From the NCBI GenBank assembly GCA_001466705.2, contig LATX02000251.1:141551-205550 (forward strand): DNA of 64,000 nucleotides. The letters are read 5' to 3'. This DNA comes from Moniliophthora roreri. Taxonomy: Eukaryota; Basidiomycota; Agaricomycetes; Agaricales; Marasmiaceae. The notes under the pieces are model-generated. The model had not been told where the DNA came from. It saw nothing but the letters and a program-made list of their open reading frames with translations, and made no database searches. This document shows, piece by piece, positions 21,948 through 34,434 of the stretch (position 1 is its first letter; every line of letters begins with the position of its first letter). The position numbers and the translations under genes are program-made.

Positions 21948-22840
21948 TTATGAGTTCAAGAATATATTGAATGTAAAGTGGACACACCTGCGACTATTCT
22001 GTACCCTTATAAATAACCAGTCCACAGCCGCGCGAACGCCTGTCCTATAGATCTCGCGTCAGCGAAATTCGATTAAAAGAGGAGCGACAATGACTCACCC
22101 TTCGATAGCAGAGATGCCCATAACATCCAAACTTGCAATTCTTTCCCTTCGTGCGTTACTATCATCGCTCTCTCCATGTCTGCCTCGTCTAGCATTCTCC
22201 ATCTTGCGCTGGCGCCAGTCCTCATAATCATGTCTAATTTCTTCAACGGACATGCTTTGTGGAGAGTCTTGCTTGTTGGCCAAGAGGAGGAGTGGCACGC
22301 CCAGAATTTGCGGATTTGATAGAACAGAGTCTAAAATCCTTGCGATGAGTTTAGGGTAAGCCGGTTAAGCTCATTCCAGCAAATGAAGGCGTACCGAATA
22401 CCTCCCAGCCTTCGCTCAACCTTTCCCTATCGTCAGCGTCGATAACATAGACGACAGCATGACAATCATCATAGTATTTGTGCCATATATTCCGAATTCC
22501 GCGTTGTCCTCCAAGATCCCAGAATTGCAGAATGGTTGATGGAAGAGTAATCTTGCCAGCTGAGGTGGTCGATGAGCACGGGCGGTAAATTATCCTTAAT
22601 CTCCCACTGACTATTCTGGCCTACAGTGGGCCCAATTTTGTCCGGGGACAGGCCAGGCGTTTCATTATATAGCGTCTTGATCTTCTCGAGTAGAGTAGTC
22701 TTGCCAGCGCCGTCCAAGCCAATGATAATCACCGAGAACTCTTCTTTTCTGCCCTAGAGTTTCAGTGGCTCGAATTTCCAGAATTGCAGTTCTACTTACC
22801 TTGTCAAATGTTCGTGTAAGCCTTTGAGTAAGTGGTACAT
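21948..22840 (-). CDS. ARL3: Arf-like GTPase, Arl3/ARFRP1 type
   Basis: Exons 22840-22800, 22748-22612, 22559-22395, 22330-22099 and 22044-21948 give about 223 residues. The start MYHLLKGLHEHLT fits the amphipathic N-terminus of the ARFRP1 group. The G-motifs are GLDGAGKTT (G1), PTVGQN (G2), WDLGGQRGIRNIW (G3), LLANKQDSP (G4) and GISAIEG (G5, SA). Arl3p/ARFRP1 is acetylated rather than myristoylated, and residue 2 here is not Gly, in agreement. It acts at the trans-Golgi to recruit Arl1 and golgins. An insertion rich in Arg/Asp (about residues 150-175) separates G4 and G5. The last exon's tail after VQNSR is uncertain; another intron could end it differently. Confidence 0.88.
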
Positions 22841-22908
22841 TGAAGAGAACTGCCAACTTCTCCGCCAAAACACTGTCAAACATTTCCTCTCCCTCCCTCT
22901 CTCTCACC
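22841..22908. promoter_or_regulatory. 68-bp divergent promoter (Arl3-like / Vma16)
   Basis: Start codons of the two divergent genes are 68 bases apart. The stretch is pyrimidine-rich on the plus strand (tttcctctccctccctctct), a frequent feature of fungal core promoters, with no TATA box. Confidence 0.55.
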
Positions 22909-23880
22909 ATGGGGTATTACAGTTATGGCCTCCCTGGTTTTCTCATCATCGTAATAGCTCTTTATCTTCTCTTCACCGGTACGCTTGCGTTGGGAGAATA
23001 CTGGACTTAGTTCTAATGGTTGTGATGACATGCAGGTTCGGGTGAAGCATTCAACGTTGGTCAGTTCTTGGAGGAAACCAGTCCGTTTGCGTGGGCTGCA
23101 ACTGGTGTTGGTCTTTGTCTTGGATTGAGTGTATTCGGTGCTGCATGGTGCGTTCGGATACCGTTTGCGTTGGATAACTCGGGCTGACGTTGTACCAGGG
23201 GTATCTTCATTACTGGTGCATCCATCCTCGGTGCAGGTGTTAGGGCTCCCCGTATTACGACGAAGAACTTGATCAGGTGAATTATACGACTAAGCACCTG
23301 AAGACTTCAAACTCATACCTCTCAAAGCATCATCTTTTGCGAAGTGGTGGCAATTTACGGCGTCGTACGTTTGTTGTCCTATCTTATGACAGTATAGGCA
23401 TTGTTCAACTGTATCATCAGATTATCGGAATTGTGTACTCTTCAAAGCTCAAAAGCGTACCGGAAAACGTTCTTTACACTCAAGATAACTACTTCCTCGG
23501 TAGGCGATTCTTTCTCAACTGCGCATCACAAACTTACGTTTCCATAGGTTTTGCGCTTTTCTGGGGTGGTCTCACGGTTGGTGCATGCAACCTTCTTTGT
23601 GGTCTCTGCGTCGGGATCACGGGCTCCACCGCTGCCATTGCTGACGCTGCCGACCCCAACCTGTTCGTCAAAATCCTTGTTGTGGAAGTCTTCGGCAGCA
23701 TCATGGGTCTGTTCGGTCTTATTGGTGAGCATATTGGTGTTTTTGAACGCGGTAGACTGACTAACGGGTTCCTTAGTGGGGCTTCTCATGACCGGCAACG
23801 CAGCAGGAGAATTCCAAACCGCTTCTTCATTAGCTGCTTCTAATGCAGCTGTATTCATTGCTTCACTCAGGGACCTTTAA
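22909..23880 (+). CDS. VMA16: V-type ATPase proteolipid subunit c'' (Vma16)
   Basis: Seven exons: 22909-22978, 23036-23147, 23199-23276, 23328-23364, 23421-23499, 23548-23724 and 23777-23880, giving 218 residues (yeast 213). Five hydrophobic helices are readable: [55 protein letters not shown], which carries the glutamate expected to bind protons; [19 protein letters not shown]; and [20 protein letters not shown], which has a second Glu. The sequence [21 protein letters not shown] is strongly conserved in c''. The subunit forms part of the V0 rotor ring that pumps protons into vacuole and Golgi. Its promoter is shared with a Golgi GTPase gene. The C-terminus ([16 protein letters not shown]) is somewhat longer and more hydrophobic than usual. 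Confidence 0.9.
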
Positions 23881-24840
23881 ACGGTATTTTTCGTACTGGC
23901 ACAATATAGCACTAGTTAGTCTATTCGACCAGATTGACTCGCTTAACTGGATTGTCACTCCTAACCCCCGTGGACATGATTGCAACAGTGACCTGGAAAG
24001 CTGCCAATAGATGAGTCTGTGGTTTCCGACAAACATGATGTAGACTGTCGTTGTCGCGAAGTGTAGTAGTGATATGCAAATCACCGGAGCCTTGTGCATG
24101 GGGATGGACGTTGACTCTGGAGGGTGCCAGATACTAATAGTATATAGAGCGGGACTACCAAACCATCACTTCCCTGAACCATCACGTTACCCTCACGCTC
24201 GTGTAAAGTCAAAGTCTCTGCAAGCATGGGGATTGTGCCAGTACTTGAAGTAACCCAGAGATCAACTGAATCGAGACGTTGAACTAGCTGAAAGACTTGT
24301 GAAAGGCCCATGACACCTGTCACCAAGTCAGGTCCGCCTCGGTTTTGTTGCATCTGTGGTCATAACTTACACCTTCTTTTAACAGGATGAGCACCGGGCC
24401 TTCATTTTACGCTAGACAACCCGAATCATTCCCTTGGATGTTCACTCATAACGGAAGGAATGCTGAGAGAAGATTACCTCGAGAGCGGTAGAACGAAACG
24501 CCTAAGTGTGTTTGGTCGTTTTCTGAGACACTCGCCGACAACACGCCTTCCTCGGTGTCCTAGCCAGAAGACGACGAGCGCGGCCCTCCATGTGGGTCGC
24601 AGGTCATCTGCTCTCTCCCGCCCCTGATGCGTTGGTTTTCACGGTTTCAAGCTCTAATCAACGCCCATTCTTGTCTGTTGATATTTCCGAGTACTCACCG
24701 GCACCGGGCCTCGCCCTCGACATTCCAACGGTCCGCTCAGGCAAATCGCTGGAACGATTGACATCAATATTCTCGTGACGCGTCAAGTTAACGTCTTCCT
24801 TTCATTTTGACCGCAACGCGGCGATATAGCGTGATGAAGG
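23881..24840. other. intergenic, no supportable gene
   Basis: About 1 kb between VMA16 and the GH28 gene. A minus-strand open frame at 24353-24081 has protein-like composition (LSQVFQLVQRLDSVDLWV), but I found no family, no good start and no convincing splice partner. No RNA gene was recognised. Confidence 0.45.
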
Positions 24841-24845
24841 CAGAG

Positions 24846-24851
24846 TATAAA
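24846..24851 (+). promoter_or_regulatory. TATA box of the GH28 gene
   Basis: A tataaa hexamer lies 64 bases before the ATG at 24910, which fits an inducible gene for an extracellular enzyme. Confidence 0.6.
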
Positions 24852-24909
24852 GCTGGAGAAGCTCTGCAGCCGTGCTGAATTCGAGAATCACCCTGAACAT
24901 ATTTGCATC

Positions 24910-27006
24910 ATGGCGTTCTCTCGTGCGACTATCCTTCTCTATGCTCTTCTTCTCCTGCTCTTGGACGTGGTCAATGCGGCGGAATGCACAGTGGAGAGAA
25001 ATGATGATGGTTCCGATGACTCGCAACACATCCTGGATGCCTTTGAGGCATGCAAAACGGATGGTACTATCACGTTTCAGCAGGCGAATTACAGCGCCTT
25101 TACACCCATTAGTCTCACCGGGCTCAGTACGTTGAAGTATCGTGCATTTGCTGCACCATCTGATGCAGTTGACAGAAAACGTCACAATTCATTTGAATGG
25201 GAATCTCAACCTTCCTAGCAACATGACACAAGTACAACAAGCAATCAATTCTACAAAGAACACTCCAAGCGTGAGTCGCATTTCGGTCCTACTCGCAAAT
25301 TTTCCACTAACGTAGTTCTTTTATCAAGACATACGCTACGCCATGGTTCTACTTTGACGGTGAAAACGTATCTCTCCTAGGCTCCGAGGACTTTGAATGG
25401 GGTCGCTTCCACGGATTCGGACAACAGTGGTGGGATATTGGGAATAGGGTATGTCCGGCATCGGTTGCTTCGATACTTGCTGACAATTCCTTCTGTGCAA
25501 AGATCTTGAGACCTCAACTTGCTACTTTCAACGTCACAAATGGTCTCCTCAGTGGTCTCAAGGTCATCAAACCTATTGCATGGGGCTGGAATCTTCCCGG
25601 AAAGAACATTCGCGTAGAGAACCACTTCGTAGACGCTCAGCCCGACAATGCTACAAGGACGAGTACCGTGGTATGTCCAACTACTAGTATATAATACGTC
25701 CGTGACTCAGTGCTTTAACCCCAGAGCTTCCCCTTCAACACGTGAGTCCCTGCAGCTTGCCCTCTTTATAGCTGATGGACGGGTCGGACTATTTTGAACA
25801 GTGATGGTAAGTCAGACTGTGATACTATAAGTAGCAAACGATTGATCTTAATTCCTTCGCGAAGGTATCAACGTATCCGGAAATAACATCACCATTGATG
25901 GGTATGACTTGTTGTTCCCCGCAGCATTCCGTGACTTGATTATTCGGCACTTCACCAGATATTACGGTCATAATGGCGACGATTGTGTCTCAATCATCAA
26001 TGGAGCACGCAATGTCCTTGCTCAGAACGGGTACTGTGGTTTCTCCTCGCACGGTCTTTCCATCGGATCCCTCGGACGTAACGGTGCAGAGCAGACGGTG
26101 CAGCATGTCGTCTTCAGGAACTGGACTATGGAGGGTGCTGTATACGGCGCCAGGGTAGGTTTTGTTTCACTACTCATCGGAAGTCCCATCTCATGCATCC
26201 CTTCAGTTCAAGAGTTGGACTGGCGGAAGGGGGTGGGCAGACAACATTACTTGGGAGGACATTACTCTGATTGACGTTTCCACCGGAATCTTCGTCACTC
26301 AAAAGTGAGTGCTTTGAAGTTTACGTCCATCTTCAGGTCTCCTGATCACTTCCTCTACAGCTACTACGATCAAGTAGCTATCGGTTTTCCTTGGGCTTTC
26401 CTTATTTTCTTGATTGCTCAACAACGCACAATGAACAGGATAAGGGTCCTCGTCCCGATAACACCAACCAAACTAGTACCAGAATAACTAATTTCACCTT
26501 TAAGAACTTCACCGGTGGACTAGCAGCTAACTGGAGTTAGTATCATCACATTGTATCTGAAATTGTCACTCACCTTCACACACAGCCGACGGAACATGCA
26601 TTAGTAACCCTTGTTGGAACTACGTCGAAGGCATTGACAATACAAAGGCTATCATTCTAGACTTATATCCGGGCACCGGTGAGCATTGAGTTTATTGTTC
26701 ACTATCAGGCAGCCGTGCTCACCGACTCCAGCCTTTAACCTTACCTTCCAGGATATCAATATCACTCCAATGAACAAGACCGCCAACGACACAACTGTCC
26801 TTTGTGATCCCTCTACTTTGGCAGAAGGAGAACAGGACATTCTAGGCTTCCAATGCCAAAACGGCAAGTTCGCTGCCACTGAAATCAAGAATGGATCGTC
26901 AACAGGCGGAAGCGGAGAAAATGCAGCCTTTGGCCGCTCGGACATCCATAATCTGATCCCGGCTACCATTGCGATAGCCACTTTGCTGGTAGCACAGATT
27001 CTTTGA
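24910..27006 (+). CDS. secreted GH28 family enzyme, probably exo-polygalacturonase-like
   Basis: Twelve exons (24910-25126, 25176-25270, 25329-25448, 25503-25670, 25725-25741, 25802-25806, 25865-26154, 26207-26304, 26361-26373, 26439-26535, 26586-26678, 26732-27006) give 495 residues. A signal peptide (about residues 1-23, ILLYALLLLLLDVVNA) is followed by the parallel beta-helix. All four GH28 catalytic motifs are present: NTDG (rebuilt from three exons), GDDC, SHGLSIGSLG and RFK in ARFKSW. GH28 enzymes hydrolyse galacturonan in pectin with inversion; the YYGHNGDDC context and many N-glycosylation sites resemble exo-acting forms. The C-terminus ends in a hydrophobic stretch (LIPATIAIATLLVAQIL) after a Ser/Gly-rich spacer, suggesting a GPI anchor. 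Three exons are only 17, 5 and 13 nt. Confidence 0.92.
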
Positions 27007-27091
27007 ACATGTAAAATTGTATGCCCGCCATGAAAATGATATAACGAATGCATGACAGGCCCCGAATGGCATGAATATACAAGGGAAAGCG

Positions 27092-30000
27092 CTATTTCCT
27101 TCCCGCTCTCCTCTTTTCCTTTGTTTTCTCCCTCTCCATACTCTTCTGTTCTGCTCTCTCGCTCTCGATAGATCCGAACACGCGCTTCATTCTCTCGTTG
27201 TAACTGCGATCCTTCTCCTTTTGTTTAGCTTGTTCTACGCCAGCCAAGAACCGAGCGTCCTTTCGCAGTTCTCGGATTGCGCCCTTTCTCTCCTTCTTGT
27301 ACTGTGCTCGTAATTTGTTGGACTCGTTCCTCTCGTGATCTGGGTCTTGAGCACGCAGGTACGAAGATGATGTCGACTCGAGCCTGGGAATATAGGAAGG
27401 TATAGGGATAGGTTTATGTTCCTGGAGCGTTAAAGGTCGGCGTGATTGATGAGCAAACTTGAGGAGTCGGGTCATCATGTCAGTGACGGAAGAAAGCTTG
27501 GTCTGAAGCCCAAGTACGATGGTGAGTAATAGCAAAGCATGGAAAAGTAAAACATACCTGGACATCCTTTCCAAGTTTACCGATCTCGAGGTTTTGACAG
27601 ATCTCCAAAAGAGGCTTGAAGATTTCGATAAACGCTTCCAAGCCCTTGTACAGGTCTGCGAACTTGCCCAACGCGTCTAGGGTTAGAACAAATAAATTCA
27701 GCTTGTCGCTTTCGTCGTGTTCGGAAGATGATAAGATGGCAGAGAGGTTAGGTTTTTGAATCTCCAAGCCTTTGGCGTTCTTCGGCGATATCATCAACGA
27801 CTCACACACTGCCGAACGGAAGTCGGGAGCAGGAAAAGACCCCGGAAGCTCGGATGACTCCTGATACTTGCTAGGTGCTAAATGCAGTACAGCATTGACC
27901 AGGAAGTTGATTGCTTCCGGCACGAACCGTCTGGAAAGCTGTTCAAACTGTAGGAACAGCGTACATAGGAACAGACCGCTGGCGATATCCTCCAGAGTTC
28001 GTACTCGTCCCAAGCCGAGATAAGATCCCATGAGAATTCGTGTCGGCGAGATGACTGCATGGTTCATGTCACTAGTCGGCCATACCGCTCCAACTATGCG
28101 AAGGAGTGTTAGTTCGGGGAGACCGGGCCATGTTTTCGAATCGGGGTTGGATGCGCCTCGAGAAAGACCACGCTTTAGGTTTCGATGCATGATCAAGAGC
28201 TTTTGGTTAAACTGCTCCGCGGATTGTATAGGGTATGCCTTTGTAAGACCGAATAAATGAGGTAGCAGTGCGTTGATGACTTGAAACTTTGGTTGGGGCG
28301 GTGACGCCAAGTACAGGATGTGGTCTACCAGCACACTGTTTAGTTTCTGAAACAGAGAATGAGTATCAGTGTCACGGTAGAAGACAAGTCTATACCTGCA
28401 ACTTAATCTTATTCTCTGGGGCAAAGCTGGCATGATGAAGCGTTCGTATCCGCTTCACGACAGTGGGCACGTCGTCATCCTTGACGTTCTCCACAATCTC
28501 CAGAAACTTGTCATGCGAAGAGGGACATGGGAAGGTAAATGGCAGCTCCTGGGCCGTCTGGCGTGACTTGGAAGTAGGAGAAGCCTTTTTAGACCCCTGA
28601 ACCAGGTGCTCATCATCTTCAAACTCCTCTTCCGGCTCTGACGACGAATCATCTCCCCCAATCCCTGTAAACTCTTCCTCATCGTCTTTGTCGGCCTCAT
28701 CCTCGTCCCCGTCTTCCGTCTCTTGGTCCTCGTTTTCGGATAGCACGTCCTCGTCGACCTCTCCGAGACCGGCACCTAGTCCAGCATAGTCTATTTCCTC
28801 ATCATCAAAATCATCCTCCAAATCGTCTCCGCCACGTTGCCGCTTAGCCCTGCCCTTTCCCTCATCTTCGCTATCGCCATCGTCCAGGCCCAACATTCGC
28901 TTTTTACGTTTGCGCTCGGCCTTTTCCAATGCTTCTTTCTCTTCCAAAGCCAACTCTTCCTCTGTTTTGGTTCTGTCTTTTGGTTTGGCGCGACTCTCGA
29001 ATGCGAGTTCGCGGACATTTTGGTCGTAGTCCTTTTTGGGCTCTGCTGCTGCACCGGAAGTTTCAGGAACGCCCAGTGGAATTGAGTTGCTCCCCGTAGC
29101 TGATGGATCCGGAGCATAGAGCAGGTCTCGAAGAGAATCGAAGGCTTGGTCGAGTTCATGCCGAACATTTTCACCATGTTCTTTCTCCATTTGTCTCATC
29201 ATCTACAGCTGTAAATTAAAATGAACGTCATCAGCGAATGTGACAAGGTGCAGACCTTGTGCTCCTTGCTTTTTGCGATAACTTCAGCCATGACTTCTGC
29301 TTTGGATTTTTTCCGGGCAGGCTACAGATAAAGATCAGAAACCGGTTGAGGTAGTATTGTAGGTACAGACCTCTTCGCTATTACTGTCGACCTCTTCATC
29401 GTCATCGAACCCACCAAAGTGAGTATGCTTGACAATTTCCTTCTCGATCTGGCCTTAATGAAAGGTCAACATGGCGTCCTGACTAAAAGTATGGGCGACA
29501 TACCGCTGCCTTCGTCATCTTCATCATCGTCATCCAGTCCAAAGCCAGTGTTATCAAAGTCATCAATGTTGGCAAGACTTTGGCCGTAATGAGTAAGCTC
29601 GTCCTCGTCCTCCAAATTGAAAGCAGATCCCTTCGAGGCACGCTGTTGTTCTCTTGTGAAACGCTCAAGCATACGCTCCTCTAGGCTCATCGTTGGATCA
29701 TTTTCTCCAAATCGACGGTCGACAATCCCTCCCGCACGACCCCTCTCTTCCACCTCTTTCAATAATGTTTTTTTCCGCTAGAATAAAATAAAATACCGAA
29801 AATCAGAAGAATGCCAGAGTCCAGAACTCGACAACTCACTTGCTCAATCCCAGCCATCTTACTCTTTGCAGGCTTTCCAGTAACACCCTTGAGTTTTCGT
29901 CCACCAACATCATGCTTGAGCTTGGTAACTTTTGTATCGAATGGATTGAGCTTCCGTTGGATTTCATCAAGCTTTGCGGCTCGCTTTTCCTTGTCTTTTT

Positions 30001-30103
30001 CTGTCGGAGCAGCACGTTTTCGTTTCTTGCTATGATTATTTCCGACTACCCCTGCTTGTGAGAGGGCCGATTTGAGTTGAGCAAGCTGAGAGCCTTTGGC
30101 CAT
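27092..30103 (-). CDS. NOP14: nucleolar complex protein Nop14
   Basis: A multi-exon gene. The start MAKGSQLAQLKSALSQAG lies at 30103. Recognisable blocks in order are: NPFDTKVTKLKHDVGGRKL; a coiled segment MSLEERMLERFTREQQ; the strongly conserved DNTGFGLDDDDEDDEG; acidic clusters (about 28800-28600); an alpha-helical region (LASPPQPKFQVINALLPHLF, WPTSDMNHAVISPTRILMG); and a basic C-terminus (LRAQYKKERKGAIRELRKDA). Nop14 is a 40S-biogenesis factor of the SSU processome that binds Emg1 and Noc4 in the nucleolus. The GH28 gene ends 85 bases away tail to tail, and SPT3 starts 224 bases from its ATG in the divergent direction. Exon edges beyond the first intron (after IEQ, donor GTGAGT) were checked by frame only. 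Confidence 0.9.
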
Positions 30104-30327
30104 GGCTGCAAAGCTTTGGGAGCGCGCATCGAAATTTCGGTACAGCCACCAGGAGCCGGTCCACCGGACCGGAGAAGTCTTTACCCTTGTCACAGCAAGT
30201 CACATTCCGAGTCTTCTACGTTCACCATTATCCAAGTCCTACAACCCGTTCATTCGGCGCATTTCTTTCAACGTTTACATCTTGCGGACCTCAATATCTA
30301 CCAGCCCCCAAATACAAGGCACCAGGT

Positions 30328-31635
30328 ATGGCGACCGTGAAGAAGCCGACAGTGGAAGGGGTCGTGCGAGACTACAAGTATGCCACGGAAATATCTCAAA
30401 TGGTAACGTCGGTTATCCAGAACATTGGTAGCTAACACACTCATATGCGTCCAGATGTTTGTGTTTGGCGAAGTCCAAGACCCCAATCCCGAAACAGTAA
30501 ATCTCGTGGAGGACATCGTTCGGAGCCAGCTTATTGAATTGGTATGTCATGCACTCGCAATCCAATTCCCAAGACTGAAGTTGGGCAGATTGTACAAGCC
30601 AGGGCGCTTGCTGTACGACGTGGAGCGCGCTACCTGTCTGCTGAAGACCTCATCTTTCTCATCCGACATGACCGAGGAAAGGTCAATCGACTTCGAACGT
30701 ATCTCTCATGGAAAGATGTGCGGAAGCATGCAAAGGACTCAGGTGGAGATGGAGGAGGTGGAGTAGAAGAAGCTCTCGAAGATGGTGCTGAAGGTAAGTG
30801 GACAGGTGCCCTCGATGAATTAGCAGTTGTAACCGAGAAGTGCTTCAGACAAGTTGGCGGCAAAGGCACAGAAAATCACTATCAAGCTCCCTTGGGAAAT
30901 AACAACCATCTATTCTGAAGTTCTCAAGCAAAGTGGACATCAGTCTGACGATGAAGAGGACGAGGACGATATTGAGGCACATGAAGCGTCTATTCAGCGT
31001 CTGAAGGTACACATCAAACAAGCAGTCAGCTTTTCATGAATAACATTCTCTACAGGAAGCCGACGATGCAACACGACAAATGACGCGACTAGAGTATCAA
31101 CATTACTCAGACTGTCGACAGGCCTCCTTCACGTATCGCAAGGGTATTATTTATTTATTGTCTTGGCACACGCGCTCTTTCTGACATCCACATAACAGCC
31201 AAACGATTCAGAGAGTTCCTCAATCTCCCTCCTCATCTCGATCTCCGTGCAAACGATGATACCGTCGATATTGTCGGCTTCTTAGCCTTCGAAATGGTTC
31301 GGTCATTAACTCTGGCTGGGCTCGAAGTCAAGAAATCTCTCGAAGAGTCTTTCATGCGTGAAGAGTACACTTCACCTATACTTGGGAAACGGAAAGCCAA
31401 CGGAATTGGCGGTGGGCCCGACAAACGTAGACGAGAGGAGTCACCGGATAGGGATGATTATACACTCCCGGTCAACTCTCTTTTCCTTCCGCCGCCAGAA
31501 GCTCGTACAGCCCTCAGGCCAGAGCATATCCAGGATGCATTCTCTCGAATGCAGGGCGACTGGGCTCATCGCCGGTCAGCTGGAATGAATAATTGGCGCG
31601 GAGGCCTAGTTCGGACCCGTGTTTCCCTCATCTGA
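30328..31635 (+). CDS. SPT3: SAGA complex subunit Spt3
   Basis: Exons 30328-30402, 30455-30541, 30589-30793, 30849-31006, 31056-31143 and 31199-31635 give 349 residues. Two histone folds are present. The first contains [38 protein letters not shown] and [20 protein letters not shown], essentially the Spt3/TAF13-like consensus. The second contains [12 protein letters not shown] and [20 protein letters not shown], the TAF11-like half. Spt3 is the SAGA subunit that contacts TBP and helps place it at TATA promoters. The tail contains a basic KRR segment probably used for nuclear import. The divergent partner is NOP14, and the gene faces the vWA gene at its 3' end. Confidence 0.93.
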
Positions 31636-31895
31636 CACTCTACTTACATATACCCATCTCATTTGTATCTTCATTCTATTCTCCGATATTCATGTATACC
31701 AGATGTAGACAACAGGATTGTACTTTTAATCACGTTTATTATACACGAAGCAGCAGAAACAACAACATAGACTTCGACTAATACAAATTAAAGGATGATG
31801 AGCTAGATATAAGTACACATCGATCGACAAGTATTTCTATGGTACAGGAAACGACAGCGAGTAGCTGAAGAGTAGATAGGATGCTGCATGTCTGG

Positions 31896-33434
31896 TCAAT
31901 AGGGTCCTTCCAATCGGAGGATTGGGCCCTTCATAGCATCTTCATTGAACACCTCAACACCTTTGTTATCCACCCTCCGATTGATACCACCCAAAAGAAT
32001 CTTCACAAGCGCGTCTGCGCTTAGGTCTTTCCCGATATACTTCGTCGTGTCCACGATATCCTATTGAAATAGAGAAGGTAGACTGTTAACAGCTACTCTG
32101 TGCATGCGGGTAATCAAGGAGACGCCACTTACCCTTATATGATATTGCGATACAAGATTATCGTCCAACTCCCTCAAATATCGAGCAGCGCCTGCGGATT
32201 TACCGATTTGCACGAACTGTATTCCAACCTGTTGTGATCATGATATGGGAATAATGACGCGGGGGATAGTTGGGTTTCGAAGGGTATGGTGAGCACATGA
32301 ACAAGGACTATCAAAACAGACAGGTACGAACCTGAGACAGAGGGAAATGCTTCGCATCTAGACGTCTCGCAGCTTGAACTATAACACTTTCTGGGTCATC
32401 AGCTGTATGCATATTTAGTCTTTTGCTGTAAAGGAAGAAATGATAGGAGAGATACGGACTCGGCGCGCCATCCGTTAGGACAACGAAATTCACTGGTTTT
32501 ATCGATTTCAGATTACCAGAGTCATAAGCAGCTTCGAGCTTTTCGAGGTAATCTCTGAGAAGATCTTCCAGCCTTTCTCCGATAGGAGTAACACCCCGAG
32601 GACGGATTTGATTAAACAAATCTTCTACTGCCTCGCGCTTCTGACAAAATTGAGTGAGTGAACGATCAAATGCCGAATGCCGCTGCTTTTAGGACTTACA
32701 GTCATATTTTTGCCAACGCGGTCGTCGTTAAGGAAGTGTATGTCAATGCCATCCGCATCGAATTGCCCTGCTAGATCAGCTAATGCAGACAAGGCAGACG
32801 CGGCCTGTAAAACGCGCTTATTAGATGAAGCCCTGGACTAGTCGATAATCAGGGCTTACCTCGGCCCAACGAGCCCCAATCATTGAGCTGGAATCATCGA
32901 CAATAATGACTGTGTCGTATTTACGCAACGTTTCGAGCATATCGTCGATGGTTTGCTGGCGCATGGGGGTACGAAGATCTTTACCCCCCAAAAAAAAGAA
33001 TCTGTCAAAATCGCGTCTCCATTCATCGAATTGGGCTCTGACGTACAGCTCGAACGCATCCCTACGTGGTAAAAGATCAGAAAGTGTGCTATAGCAACGC
33101 AGAGAGGCAACGGAGACTTACTGTGCTTCGAAGACCCCTCTGTAGAGCTTGATGAAAAAGATGATTGGGAATCATAGATGTATTTCATCTGTTCCGGCTC
33201 ATCTGAATAGTAATATGCTGGCGGTGTCCTTGAATACGGCGGCGGGGGGTTGTGGACCAAGTCTGGGTCTAGATTTCTTCGAATAGCAGAATTCGCAGAC
33301 CTGGTTCTGCGGTGGCTACCCAAGTTTGAAGTAGTGAGAAAACCTTGGTCTGGAGACCCTTGAGCAGATCTTGGTCGATATGGTTTTGAAATACTATTCA
33401 AGTTGGGCCTGGAGCTAGATGGAGAGTTGCCCAT
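31896..33434 (-). CDS. von Willebrand factor A (vWA) domain protein
   Basis: A multi-exon gene starting MGNSPSSSRPN at 33434. About 110 N-terminal residues are Ser/Pro-rich and disordered (NPPPPYSRTPPAYYY). The vWA domain follows: DTVIIVDDSSSMIGARWAE contains the MIDAS motif DxSxS, VTPIGERLEDLL supplies the MIDAS threonine, and VNFVVLTDGAPSD the MIDAS aspartate. Further blocks are VGIQFVQIGKSAGAARYLRE and DIVDTTKYIGKDLSADALVK. The gene ends with a short tail (ILRLEGPY). Proteins of this layout are widespread in fungi and their role is unknown; a metal-dependent protein-protein contact is the only safe inference. A minus-strand TATTTATAT at about 33503-33511 is a possible TATA box. Confidence 0.82.
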
Positions 33435-34434
33435 GAGTGAAGCAGAAAGAAACAAGAAAGAAAGGCCGTGTTTTGTCGAAGAAAACTTTTAGGTCCGTAG
33501 CAATATAAATAGGAGACCAAGTTGAATTGACGCCTTGTTTTGTGCTGTGTCGGCCGTTATAGATTCGGAGTGACATAATCGTAATGCTGTGCAGTGTATC
33601 GAGGCCTCGGACTCAGTTGCGATCAGTCAAGGCTGCACGTCGTTATTATTCACACAAAATAATCAGATGTAACAAAGAAATTGTGGCATCGTAGTGACTA
33701 CAGTGGCCCGCGCAAGCTCGTGCGCAAACGACTAACATAACCGCTGAAGGCCGCTGTAAATAGTCGGTACAAAATCTGTACCTGGAACACAGCAGCCGGG
33801 AGAACTCTCAAGCGCCGAAGTATGGAATGCGGCTATATCCATCACAGCTTTATCTCTCGAAACCTGGAAGACACCAAGGCCAAGCTGGGTTTGTGCGTCG
33901 GCCTTCAAGGGCGGAGCATGGTCTCAAGAAGCCAAGAAGTCGGCCTCCACAGCTTGAACGTAGCTAGACTGTTGTAACAGTTTCACTTGTGACTTCGAAT
34001 CCATTAGCCTCAAGGTGTGGTGGTGTGTAAACTCTTGATAGATGGCGCAGGGGTGGGGTTCCAACACCTCTTGAACTGGATTTATTCTGACAGGTACAGC
34101 AGTACTGTGGTCATCTGGAAGTGTTTTGCTACTTTGACGCTGACCTACATTCCACTTATTCCAGCGCTCAGTTGAGATTGCGACATCCCGCGACGTAGAG
34201 TGTCCTGTGTAGCATCAAGATGAAATGGGAGGATGCGAGTCGCTAAGGAGGCAGGACGTGAACGGGTTCCAAGGATTCTGATGGTCGCTGTCGAGCTGTC
34301 GAAGCTATCCGATCTCCTCCACTCAATGGTTGGTACAGCTAGGTAGGTGGGAAGAATATGCGGTGTAACATCGTGGAAAGAATGTGTATTGCAAGTTCTC
34401 AGAGTGACAATTTTTAATCTTCTATGTTCGGACA
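33435..34434. other. intergenic, no supportable gene
   Basis: About 1 kb upstream of the vWA gene and downstream of the 47-residue gene. A minus-strand frame at 34438-34145 is only read-through past the stop of the small gene and has no conserved features. No RNA gene or repeat was recognised. Confidence 0.45.

Noticed and set aside
24081..24353. Minus-strand 90-residue open frame between VMA16 and the GH28 gene
   Set aside because: Composition is protein-like, but no start context, splice partner or family could be identified.
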